Below, piece by piece: positions 5,653 to 12,491 of a stretch of DNA of 12,491 nucleotides. Within the stretch, counting starts at the first letter, position 1, and every line of letters starts with the position of its first letter. The stretch comes from Clostridiaceae bacterium UBA4839 (GTDB taxonomy: Bacteria > Bacillota > Clostridia > Clostridiales > Caloramatoraceae), in assembly GCA_002400085.1 (NCBI GenBank), contig DHEX01000127.1, forward strand, positions 6,064 through 18,554. The letters run 5' to 3'. The notes below the pieces were generated by a model. That model was not told the DNA's origin and ran no database searches. It saw only the letters and a program-made list of their open reading frames with translations. A program made the position numbers and the translations under genes.

Positions 5653-7206
5653 ATGGGAAATGAACTACTTAAAATGGATGGTATAACAAAAGTTTATTCA
5701 AATGGTGTTCTTGCCAATGAAAATGTTAATTTTACTGTAGAAAAAGGCGAAATACATGCTCTTGTTGGTGAAAATGGAGCAGGTAAATCCACTTTAATGA
5801 AGGTATTGTTTGGTCTTGAAACACCAGATGAAGGAGCTATTTATTTAAATGGGAATAAAGTAAAAATTACTTCTCCAAGTGATGCTATTGGCCATGGGAT
5901 AGGAATGGTTCATCAGCATTTTAAGTTAGTACCATCCCTTACTGTAGCGGAAAACATTGTCCTTGGAATTGAGCCTAAAAAAGGCATTTTTATAGATATG
6001 AATAAGGCTGTTAAAGAAACTGAAGAGCTTGCTAAAAAATATAATTTCGATATTAATCCAAAGGCTGCTGTAGGTGATTTATCCGTTGGTAAAAAGCAAA
6101 AAGTTGAAATACTTAAGGCACTTTTTAGAGGTGCAAAGCTTTTAATATTAGATGAACCTACAGCAGTGCTTACTCCCCAAGAGACAAGGGAGTTATTTGA
6201 GCAGCTAAAAGGTCTTAAAAAGAATGGTTATACAATAATATTTATTTCTCATAAACTTAATGAAATAAAAGAAATCTGCGATAGGTTGACAATAATGAGA
6301 AGCGGCAAGACAATAGGGACTTATTGTACTGCAGATGTTTCGGAGCAGGACATTTCAAAGCTTATGGTGGGAAGAGATGTTGTTTTAAAAGTTGAAAAGG
6401 AAAAAGTATCTCCAAAAGATGTAGTGCTTTCTGTTAAGGACCTTAATTATGTTAATGAGAATAATAAAAAAGTAGTTAATAATGTATCTTTTAGTGTAAG
6501 AAGTGGTGAGATATTAGGAATTGCAGGGATTGAAGGTAGTGGGCAAAGAGAAATTGTTGAAATGATTACAGGTCTTAGGGACATAGGTGAAGGTGAAGTT
6601 ACAATTGATGGGGAAAATATAAATTCTCTATCTATAAAGGGAATTAGAAATTTAGGAGTTTCTTATATTCCTGAAGATAGAATGACTTATGGAGTTGCAG
6701 GAAATGCCAGCATTGAAGAAAATTTGATTTCAAATAGGTATAGTGATAAAGAATTAAACGGGAAAGCACTTTTTAAAACAAATAAGATTAAAAGTTTGAC
6801 AAATAAATTAGTTAAAGATTATTTGATAAAATGCAAATCACCTTCTGTTAATGTAGGAATGTTATCGGGGGGTAATATACAAAAGGTTGTTGTAGCCAGA
6901 GAATTTTCTACACAGCCTAAACTTTTAATTGCAGACCAGCCTACTAGAGGCATAGATGTTGGTGCTATAGAGTTTATACATAAAAAGCTTGTTAGTATAA
7001 GGGATGATGGCTGTGCTATTCTTCTTGTTTCTGCTGATTTAAATGAAGTCTTAGAGCTTTCAGACAGTTTGATTGTTGTAAATAATGGAGAAATCGCAGC
7101 TTATTTTGAAGATGTATCAAAACTGACTGAAGAAGAATTAGGCTTCTATATGCTTGGAGTTAAGAAGCAATCAGAAGATGAGATAAGGAGGGCAGTATAT
7201 GCATAA
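5653..7206 (+). CDS. Nucleoside ABC importer ATPase (two fused ABC domains)
   Basis: This 517-residue protein has tandem ATPase domains, as in the BMP-linked nucleoside importers (NupA/RnsB type). Domain 1 has Walker A GENGAGKST (39-47), signature LSVGKKQ (143-149) and Walker B LLILDEPTA (163-171). Domain 2 has a degenerate Walker A (GIEGSGQRE, lacking the GKS/T core), signature LSGGNIQK and Walker B LLIADQPTRGID. There Gln replaces the catalytic Glu. This asymmetry is typical of the family, with ATP hydrolysis mainly at one site. It energises uptake through the two following permeases. The ATG at 5653 follows GAAGGAG. Its 3' end overlaps the next gene by 8 nt, indicating translational coupling. 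Confidence 0.93.
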   Translation: MGNELLKMDGITKVYSNGVLANENVNFTVEKGEIHALVGENGAGKSTLMKVLFGLETPDEGAIYLNGNKVKITSPSDAIGHGIGMVHQHFKLVPSLTVAENIVLGIEPKKGIFIDMNKAVKETEELAKKYNFDINPKAAVGDLSVGKKQKVEILKALFRGAKLLILDEPTAVLTPQETRELFEQLKGLKKNGYTIIFISHKLNEIKEICDRLTIMRSGKTIGTYCTADVSEQDISKLMVGRDVVLKVEKEKVSPKDVVLSVKDLNYVNENNKKVVNNVSFSVRSGEILGIAGIEGSGQREIVEMITGLRDIGEGEVTIDGENINSLSIKGIRNLGVSYIPEDRMTYGVAGNASIEENLISNRYSDKELNGKALFKTNKIKSLTNKLVKDYLIKCKSPSVNVGMLSGGNIQKVVVAREFSTQPKLLIADQPTRGIDVGAIEFIHKKLVSIRDDGCAILLVSADLNEVLELSDSLIVVNNGEIAAYFEDVSKLTEEELGFYMLGVKKQSEDEIRRAVYA

Positions 7207-8278
7207 AAAATTAAATTTTGAAATAATAAGGACTATTGCAGCAATAGCTTTATCACTTTTAGTTGCATTTATAATAATTCTTGCAGTAAGTAAAGAGCCG
7301 GGAGAGGCATTTAAAATGCTTTTAATGGGACCTCTTAGCTCAGTAAGGCATTTTGGAAATGTAATTGAAATGATGATTCCCCTTACATTTACAGGTCTTG
7401 CAGTATCGGTAATGTTTCAGGCAAAACAATTTAACTTAGGTGCAGATGGTGCTTTTTTTATAGGAGCTGTAGGGGCAACTATTATTGCCCTTGAAATGTC
7501 AATGCCTCCTGTTATTCATCCTACAGTTGCTATAATATTTGGAGGGGCATTAGGAGCAATAACTTGTATGATTCCGGGGATTTTAAAAAACAAATGGAAG
7601 GCAAATGAAGTAGTATCTTCACTTATGCTAAATTATATAATGCTTTATCTTGGAATTTATATTATAAAAAATCATTTAAGAGATATAAATGCAGGAACAA
7701 CGGTTTCACAGAAGTTTCCTTCTACTGCAAAACTTCCTAAAATCGTTCCAAACACAAGAATACATGTAGGTTTAATAATAGTAATAGCTTTAGTAGTTAT
7801 ATTGTATTTCTTTATGTATAAGTCAAAACATGGATATGAAATAAGAATGACTGGACAAAACCCAATGTTTGCTAAATACTCAGGAATAAATGTTAATAAG
7901 GTTATTATAAATACACAGATTCTAGGAGGCTTTATAGCTGGTATTGGAGGAGCTGTGGAAGTTCTTGGAATGTATTCAAGGTTTGAATGGCAGACATCCC
8001 CTAACTATGGTTGGGATGGCATTATAGTTGCTATTCTTGCAAGAAATAACCCTGCCCTTGTGCCTGTTGGAGCTTTCTTTCTCGCATATCTTAGGGTTGG
8101 CGCAGATTTAATGTCAAGAATGACGGATGTTCAAAATGAAGTTGTAGCTATTATTCAAGGAATTATGATTGTTCTTATTGATGCAGAAAGTTTTCTTTCA
8201 TATTGGAAGAAAAAGAGGACATTCAAAGAAGCTACTTCTAAAACCGAAATTGCATCCCAAAATCTTAAGACCAACTAA
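7199..8278 (+). CDS. Nucleoside ABC transporter permease, subunit 1
   Basis: This 359-residue polytopic membrane protein belongs to the BPD_transp_2 (branched-chain amino acid/sugar/nucleoside) permease family. The N-terminal helix (about 9-30) is followed by a short extracytoplasmic stretch and multiple hydrophobic segments. The conserved cytoplasmic loop is GYEIRMTGQNPMFAKYSGINV, which contacts the ATPase. The C-terminal tail is charged. It is the longer of the two permeases that form the heterodimeric channel. The start lies within the end of the ATPase gene, with a GGAGGGC ribosome binding site at 7187-7193. The next permease starts 17 nt after its stop. Confidence 0.9.
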   Translation: MHKKLNFEIIRTIAAIALSLLVAFIIILAVSKEPGEAFKMLLMGPLSSVRHFGNVIEMMIPLTFTGLAVSVMFQAKQFNLGADGAFFIGAVGATIIALEMSMPPVIHPTVAIIFGGALGAITCMIPGILKNKWKANEVVSSLMLNYIMLYLGIYIIKNHLRDINAGTTVSQKFPSTAKLPKIVPNTRIHVGLIIVIALVVILYFFMYKSKHGYEIRMTGQNPMFAKYSGINVNKVIINTQILGGFIAGIGGAVEVLGMYSRFEWQTSPNYGWDGIIVAILARNNPALVPVGAFFLAYLRVGADLMSRMTDVQNEVVAIIQGIMIVLIDAESFLSYWKKKRTFKEATSKTEIASQNLKTN

Positions 8279-8295
8279 TTAAGGGGTGATAAGAG

Positions 8296-9225
8296 ATGAA
8301 AACTTTATTTAATATAATATTTTCTGTGAATTTTGGATATGCAGTACTTAGAGTTACAACTCCAATATTATTTGCTACACTTGCAGCTCTTATTTCTGAT
8401 AAAGCAGGGGTTATAAATATAGGTCTTGAAGGGATAATGCTTTCATCAGCGCTTGCAGGTGTTATAGTTAGTGCAGCGACACAAAGTGCTTGGATAGGTC
8501 TTCTTGGAGCTTTGATTGTTGGAACACTAATGGGTGTTTTGCTTGCATATTTTTCTCTTGATTTAAAAGCTGATACCACACTTTCAGGTATTGCCATTAA
8601 TCTTATGGCCAGTGGAGGAACTATTTTTGTTCTTTATCTTGTAGCCCATGATAAAGGAATATCAACTTCACTTAAAAGTATGGTTTTACCTAAAATAACA
8701 ATTCCTTTAATAGATAAAATACCTGTAGTTGGAGGAATACTTTCAGGGCATAATGTGCTTACATATATTTCACTACTTTCAGTAATATTAATGTATATTT
8801 TGCTTTTTAAGACTCCTTTGGGGCTGAAAATAAGAAGTGTTGGAGAAAACCCAGATGCAGCTTCTTCAGTAGGGATCAATGTTAAAAAAGTAAAATATTT
8901 AGCTCTTGCTATAAGCGGTATGCTTGCAGGTTTTGGCGGGGCATATATGTCTATGGGGTATGTATCATGGTTTTCACAAAACATGACTGCGGGCCGTGGA
9001 TTTATTGCTCTTGCAGCTGAGGCTATGGGTTCTTCATCGCCTTTAGCATCATTTTTAGCAGCATTAATATTTGGTATTGCTGATGCACTTTCAAATTCTA
9101 TTCAAAGTTTAAGACTTCCGCCGGAATTTGTACAGTCTATACCTTATATTGCTACAATAATAGGGCTTATTGTTAATTCAGCTAAGGCAGATTCAAAAAA
9201 AGCTAAAGCTGAAGAAGAAAAATAG
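8296..9225 (+). CDS. Nucleoside ABC transporter permease, subunit 2
   Basis: This 309-residue BPD_transp_2 family permease is the partner of the preceding subunit. The SDKAGVINIGLEGIML segment near residues 35-50 is a hallmark of the shorter subunit of BMP-linked nucleoside importers. A matching ATPase-contact loop (LKIRSVGENPDAASSVGINV) is present, with about eight to ten hydrophobic segments and a Lys-rich cytoplasmic tail. The ATG at 8296 follows AGGGGTGAT (8281-8289). The phosphorylase gene follows after 61 nt with no terminator, so import and phosphorolysis are probably co-transcribed. Confidence 0.9.
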   Translation: MKTLFNIIFSVNFGYAVLRVTTPILFATLAALISDKAGVINIGLEGIMLSSALAGVIVSAATQSAWIGLLGALIVGTLMGVLLAYFSLDLKADTTLSGIAINLMASGGTIFVLYLVAHDKGISTSLKSMVLPKITIPLIDKIPVVGGILSGHNVLTYISLLSVILMYILLFKTPLGLKIRSVGENPDAASSVGINVKKVKYLALAISGMLAGFGGAYMSMGYVSWFSQNMTAGRGFIALAAEAMGSSSPLASFLAALIFGIADALSNSIQSLRLPPEFVQSIPYIATIIGLIVNSAKADSKKAKAEEEK

Positions 9226-9286
9226 AAGAAGTAATTAAGTATATATGTTAATATATTAATAAATAATAAAAAGGGAGGAAATTATT

Positions 9287-9991
9287 ATGGGAATAAGTTG
9301 TTGTCTTGGAGGAAAATTAGGTGAGGTTGCTGAAACAGTTCTTCTACCGGGAGATCCTCTTAGAGCAAAATATATAGCAGACAATTATCTTAAGGATGTA
9401 ATATGCTATAACGAAATAAGAGGGATGTATGGTTTTACAGGAACATATAAGGGAAAAAGAGTTTCAGTTCAAGGGACTGGGATGGGAATACCATCCTTGT
9501 CAATTTATGCTTATGATTTGATTCATGACCATGGTGTAAAAAACCTTATTAGAATTGGTACTTGTGGAAGCATTCAGGAAGACGTTAATATAAGGGACGT
9601 TATATTAGTTATGGGTGCATCAAATGATTCTAATATAACAAAACTTGAATTTAAGGGAATGAATTTTGCACCAACTGCAAACTTTGGACTTTTAAAGAAA
9701 GCTTATGATGCAGCAAAGTCAAAAGGCATCGAGCCTAAGGTTGGAAGCGTATTTACAAGCGATTTATTTTATCATGATGACCCTGAGCTTTGGAAGATAT
9801 GGGCAAGATTTGGAATGTTAGCTGTTGAAATGGAAACTGCAGGACTTTATACAATAGCTGCTAAAAATCATGTAAATGCACTTTCTATTTTAACTGTAAG
9901 CGATAGTATTGTTAAGCAGCAGGAGACAACACCTGAGGAAAGACAAAGTTCTTTCACCCAAATGATGGAAATTGCTTTAGAGCTTGCATAA
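9287..9991 (+). CDS. deoD: Purine nucleoside phosphorylase, DeoD type
   Basis: This 234-residue protein aligns well with E. coli DeoD. It has the phosphate-binding GDPLR (22-26), RGMYGFTGTYKG, GTGMGIPS (63-70) and RIGTCGS (89-95). The ribose-binding EMETAG contains E181 and E183, and D206 in TVSDS is the base-activating Asp. R219 in EERQ is its partner. It cleaves purine nucleosides with phosphate to a free base and a (deoxy)ribose 1-phosphate. Placed last in an operon with a nucleoside importer and an isomerase that accepts sugar 1-phosphates, it can supply that isomerase directly without a kinase. Whether it accepts 5'-deoxyadenosine or methylthioadenosine cannot be read from the sequence, since classic DeoD prefers 5'-hydroxyl nucleosides. 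The ATG at 9287 follows AGGGAGGA. A strong terminator closes the operon. Confidence 0.9.
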   Translation: MGISCCLGGKLGEVAETVLLPGDPLRAKYIADNYLKDVICYNEIRGMYGFTGTYKGKRVSVQGTGMGIPSLSIYAYDLIHDHGVKNLIRIGTCGSIQEDVNIRDVILVMGASNDSNITKLEFKGMNFAPTANFGLLKKAYDAAKSKGIEPKVGSVFTSDLFYHDDPELWKIWARFGMLAVEMETAGLYTIAAKNHVNALSILTVSDSIVKQQETTPEERQSSFTQMMEIALELA

Positions 9992-9999
9992 TTTTTAAA

Positions 10000-10047
10000 A
10001 AAATCAAAACCTCTGGTTAATAGAAGTTAACCAAAGGTTTTGATTTT
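10000..10047. terminator. Terminator closing the salvage operon
   Basis: AAAATCAAAACCT (10000-10012) and TGGTTAA (10014-10020) pair with TTAACCA (10027-10033) and AGGTTTTGATTTT (10035-10047). There is a single C/A mismatch, giving a 20-bp stem with a 6-nt loop. A residues on the 5' side and T residues on the 3' side allow action in both directions. Confidence 0.85.
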
Positions 10048-10075
10048 GATAACTCATACATAATAATAGTATATT
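10046..10075 (+). promoter_or_regulatory. Candidate promoter of the YczE-like gene
   Basis: TTGATA (10046-10051) and TATATT (10070-10075) are spaced by 18 nt. The -35 box abuts the preceding terminator. A start near 10082 would leave a very short leader before the ATG at 10099, so this assignment is tentative. Confidence 0.35.
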
Positions 10076-10098
10076 TTAGTATCAAGGATGGCTTATAT

Positions 10099-10689
10099 AT
10101 GAAAGATTACATTAAGAGAATTTTGATTGTAATTTTTGGAGCTTTTGTAATGGGTGCTGGAATTGTTCTTTTTATAAACTCCGGCTTTGGAGGAGATCCC
10201 CTTTCGGTATTTAACCAAGGCTTGGCATTAAAAATTAAACTCCCTTTGGGAACAGTAGCTCAAATTGTTAATATTTCAATTATATTCATTGTATTTTTAA
10301 TTGATAGAAGTCATGTAGGAATTGGCAGTGTGATTAATGCTATTACTGTTGGAATGTTTATTAATTTGCTTATAAATGTGCCGCTTTTAAAACCTCAATC
10401 TTTTGGTATGTCAATTGTTGGGCTTTTAATTGGAGTAGTGCTTTTAGGTGTAGGAATAGGCATTTATTTAACAGCAGAACTTGGAGAAGGCTCTATTGAA
10501 GGACTTATGATGATTTTAAATGAAAGAACAAAAATTGATATAAAATGGATACGTATAGTTATTGATACTATCCTTACAATAACAGGCTACTTCCTTGGAG
10601 GGACGTTTGGAGTTGGCACCATAGCTGGGGCATTATGCACCGGTCCCATAACAGAGTTCACATTAAAAAGTTTAGAAGGGAATAATTAA
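10099..10689 (+). CDS. YczE/YitT-like integral membrane protein
   Basis: This 196-residue protein has about five hydrophobic segments (near residues 7-28, 50-66, 73-95, 104-127 and 150-180). It matches the YczE/YyaS/YitT group of small membrane proteins of unknown function. The N-terminal GAFVMGAGIVLFINSGFGGDP is typical, with a conserved Gly-rich loop after the first helix. The protein could be a transporter or a regulator, and the sequence shows no catalytic motif. The ribosome binding site is a modest AAGGA about 11 nt before the ATG. It sits between two terminators, so it is monocistronic and its link with the salvage operon is positional only. Confidence 0.75.
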   Translation: MKDYIKRILIVIFGAFVMGAGIVLFINSGFGGDPLSVFNQGLALKIKLPLGTVAQIVNISIIFIVFLIDRSHVGIGSVINAITVGMFINLLINVPLLKPQSFGMSIVGLLIGVVLLGVGIGIYLTAELGEGSIEGLMMILNERTKIDIKWIRIVIDTILTITGYFLGGTFGVGTIAGALCTGPITEFTLKSLEGNN

Positions 10690-10720
10690 AGACTCAGGTG
10701 TATTATGCACCTGAGTCTTT
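10688..10720. terminator. Bidirectional terminator between convergent genes
   Basis: AAAGACTCAGGTG (10688-10700) and CACCTGAGTCTTT (10708-10720) are perfect 13-bp inverted repeats around a 7-nt loop, flanked by A residues and T residues. It serves the plus-strand YczE-like gene and the minus-strand hydrogenase-like gene, whose stop codon overlaps the last stem base. Confidence 0.88.
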
Positions 10721-12060
10721 TACAGTTTTCTTTCAAATATTTCAGCTTTTTCTCCTTTAAAGTCCGCAGCAGAATTAATTCCTAATTTTTTTAAAATTGT
10801 ATACATAACATCGCTATCAAGGGATATTTTAATTTTTGAGGATTCAGCTAAGCTGTTTAACCTTTCTCTTCCTTCCTCTTTTGAAATGATTGCCTTTGGG
10901 CCGCCAACGCAGCCTCCAATACATCCCATTCCTTCTATAAATCTTGCATCTACTTTTCCTTCTTTTGCGCTTTCAAGCAGCTTCTTGCACTCTATTATGC
11001 CATTTGACTGAGTAGAAGTAAATAGTTTAGCTTTATCAGGGAAAAGCCTTGTTACAGCTTCATTTACAGAGATAGATACACCACCAGTTCTTCCATATAA
11101 TCTTCCTTCTCTTGAGGCATATTCTAATGAATGATCTTCAGGAAGCCCTTCAACATTTATATTAAAAGCATCAAATATATCCTTAAGCTCTTGAAATGTC
11201 AGTACAAAATCTACTGCACCTTCAACATCAGGATTTTTGATTTCGCCTTTCTTGGCAATGCAGGGGCCTATAAAAACTACTTTACATTCAGGATTAAGCT
11301 TTTTAAGTACTCTCCCTGCAGCAATCATAGGGGACACAGAAGGTGAAAGATGTGGGACAAGGTCACTGTAAATCTTTTTAAGCATTCCAAACCAAATAGG
11401 GCAGCAGCAGGATGAAAGCATAAAATCATCTTCAGCTTCAACAAGTTCATTAAACTCAACAGCTTCTCTTAAGGTTAGCATATCTGCAAAAAATGCCACC
11501 TCTACCATGTCTGAAAAACCAATTTTTTTAAAAGCACATCTTAATTTTGAAAGTGATGCCTTCTTTCCAAATTGTCCTTCAATTGAAGGAGCTACAGCTG
11601 CAACTACAGTTTTATTACTTTTTATGAGATTAAATATAGGTAAAAACTGAACATTGCTGATAATATTTTCTTCAGGGCAGGCTTCTATGCATAGACCACA
11701 TTCTATACATTTATCTTTGTTTATTGATGAGTTTTTATTTTTACCATTTAAAACTATAGCATCAAAAGGACATGCATTTTGGCAGATAGTTTTTCCTTCA
11801 ATCAAGCTGCATCCTTTACACTCATCTATTTTTGAAACTGCCCTATTTGAAACTTTATATGTTTTTAAAGCTTCAGTTAAATCTTTTGAAAAGTTTTCAG
11901 TATATTTTAAATCTACCCCGCAAAGAGATGATATTATATTTGCAAGCCTATTTTTGTCTGTATCCCTGTCTGATAATATTTCATTTACTTTATCTTCAAG
12001 TTTTCCTTGATCATAAGCTAATAAAATTTCTTTAAAAAGCTCATTATATTTAATAGACAT
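10720..12060 (-). CDS. [FeFe]-hydrogenase-like iron-sulfur protein (short, divergent type)
   Basis: This 446-residue protein has an N-terminal region of no recognised fold (1-78), a two-cluster ferredoxin domain and an [FeFe]-hydrogenase large-subunit domain. The ferredoxin cysteines are an unusually spaced C81-C84-C93-C97 set and a canonical C118-C121-C124-C128 set. The three H-cluster motifs are present but altered. L1 reads SSCCCPIW (C218-C220) instead of TSCCPGW. L2 reads GPCIAKKGE (C267) instead of MPCxxKxxE. L3 reads EGMGCIGGC (C380, C384) instead of ExMACPGGC. All four predicted cluster ligands remain. The changes resemble the poorly characterised or sensory groups rather than the standard fermentative enzyme. 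No separate maturase or electron-partner gene is nearby. The ATG at 12060 has an AAGGAG ribosome binding site on the minus strand. It could make or sense hydrogen, or be an electron-transfer protein. Confidence 0.82.
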   Translation of the reverse strand: MSIKYNELFKEILLAYDQGKLEDKVNEILSDRDTDKNRLANIISSLCGVDLKYTENFSKDLTEALKTYKVSNRAVSKIDECKGCSLIEGKTICQNACPFDAIVLNGKNKNSSINKDKCIECGLCIEACPEENIISNVQFLPIFNLIKSNKTVVAAVAPSIEGQFGKKASLSKLRCAFKKIGFSDMVEVAFFADMLTLREAVEFNELVEAEDDFMLSSCCCPIWFGMLKKIYSDLVPHLSPSVSPMIAAGRVLKKLNPECKVVFIGPCIAKKGEIKNPDVEGAVDFVLTFQELKDIFDAFNINVEGLPEDHSLEYASREGRLYGRTGGVSISVNEAVTRLFPDKAKLFTSTQSNGIIECKKLLESAKEGKVDARFIEGMGCIGGCVGGPKAIISKEEGRERLNSLAESSKIKISLDSDVMYTILKKLGINSAADFKGEKAEIFERKL

Positions 12061-12093
12061 AAAACCAGCTCCTTTATGGTTTGTATAATTAAT

Positions 12094-12122
12094 AGTTTAA
12101 AGCAAATGTTGCTTTTTTACAA
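12094..12122 (-). promoter_or_regulatory. Candidate promoter of the hydrogenase-like gene with internal palindrome
   Basis: Read on the minus strand, TTGTAA (12122-12117) and TAAACT (12099-12094) are spaced by 17 nt. The spacer and the edge of the -10 box carry a perfect palindrome: AAAGCAA 12099-12105 and TTGCTTT 12109-12115, with a 3-nt centre. This is a natural operator position between the two boxes. The -10 match is only moderate. Confidence 0.4.
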
Positions 12123-12254
12123 ATGTATACCATAGATATTAATTTATCTTTAATTATGAATTTTTAAAATAAAAGAATTTCCAGCAGTTCCCTGAATATC
12201 TGCTTTAAAACGGGTTAAATTAATAGTAGCACAGGAAACAGGAGGTGAATATAA

Positions 12255-12473
12255 ATGGCAAACATGAATGTTGGAACTAAGAACCAAAATACTATTCCAG
12301 AGGCCAAGAAAGGATTAAGTCAGTTTAAATATGAGGTTGCTAATGAGATAGGTGTTAATGTTCCTGACTCAGGATACTGGGGAAACATGACATCAAGGGA
12401 ATGTGGTTCTGTTGGAGGATATATGGTTAAGAAGATGGTTGAGGCTTATGAAAGAAACCTAACTTCAAGATAA
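12255..12473 (+). CDS. Small acid-soluble spore protein, alpha/beta type
   Basis: This 72-residue protein is typical in length for alpha/beta SASPs, which coat and protect spore DNA in the forespore core and are degraded at germination. The family signatures are visible: FKYEVANEIGVNV (28-40), where the germination protease GPR cuts near the NE-IG bond, and the C-terminal GSVGGYMVKKMVEAYER. The start is clear, with AGGAGGTG at 12240-12247 ahead of the ATG. Expression should depend on the forespore factor sigma-G. A weak GAATA-like -35 element occurs near 12194, but I see no convincing -10. It marks the host as an endospore former. Confidence 0.93.
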   Translation: MANMNVGTKNQNTIPEAKKGLSQFKYEVANEIGVNVPDSGYWGNMTSRECGSVGGYMVKKMVEAYERNLTSR

Positions 12474-12491
12474 CCACTAAATAAATATAAA

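Noticed and set aside
1..12491. tRNA or rRNA genes, CRISPR arrays, insertion sequences
   Set aside because: I looked for cloverleaf-like segments, regularly spaced repeats and transposase-like proteins and found none that could be supported.

Overview
The window looks like a chromosomal segment from an anaerobic, spore-forming member of the Clostridia. The DNA is AT-rich with strong GGAGG-type ribosome binding sites. An alpha/beta-type small acid-soluble spore protein sits at the right edge, and an [FeFe]-hydrogenase-like iron-sulfur protein lies next to it. A selenocysteine codon also appears to be used.

Layout. 1-175 is the tail of an unidentified membrane protein, followed by a terminator. 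176-504 is a regulatory spacer holding a pair of REP-like repeats, a promoter and a perfect palindrome. 505-1443 encodes an M19 family dipeptidase. 1505-9991 is a salvage locus: a DeoR-type regulator, an MtnA-type sugar-phosphate isomerase, a class II aldolase, a BMP-family nucleoside-binding lipoprotein, an ABC ATPase, two permeases and a DeoD-type purine nucleoside phosphorylase. After a strong terminator come a YczE/YitT-like membrane protein (10099-10689), a bidirectional terminator, the hydrogenase-like protein on the minus strand (10720-12060) and the spore protein (12255-12473).

How the salvage genes fit together (inference from families). The BMP/ABC system imports a purine nucleoside. 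The phosphorylase cleaves it to a base and a sugar 1-phosphate. The isomerase opens this to a ketose 1-phosphate, and the aldolase splits that to dihydroxyacetone phosphate plus an aldehyde. This matches the DHAP shunt / 5-deoxyribose salvage logic for 5'-deoxyadenosine or methylthioadenosine. No sugar kinase is present, and a phosphorylase makes one unnecessary.

The most striking feature is in the isomerase gene. It is one continuous 350-codon frame interrupted only by a TGA at codon 157. That is exactly where MtnA proteins carry their catalytic cysteine (motif ILTH-C-NAG). A hairpin with a GGU apical loop starts 14 nt after the TGA, as expected for a bacterial SECIS. I read this as a selenocysteine-containing MtnA-type isomerase. 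The second notable feature is a pair of homologous structured leaders, one before the DeoR gene and one before the BMP gene. They share two conserved blocks around a variable hairpin and match no riboswitch class I recognise.
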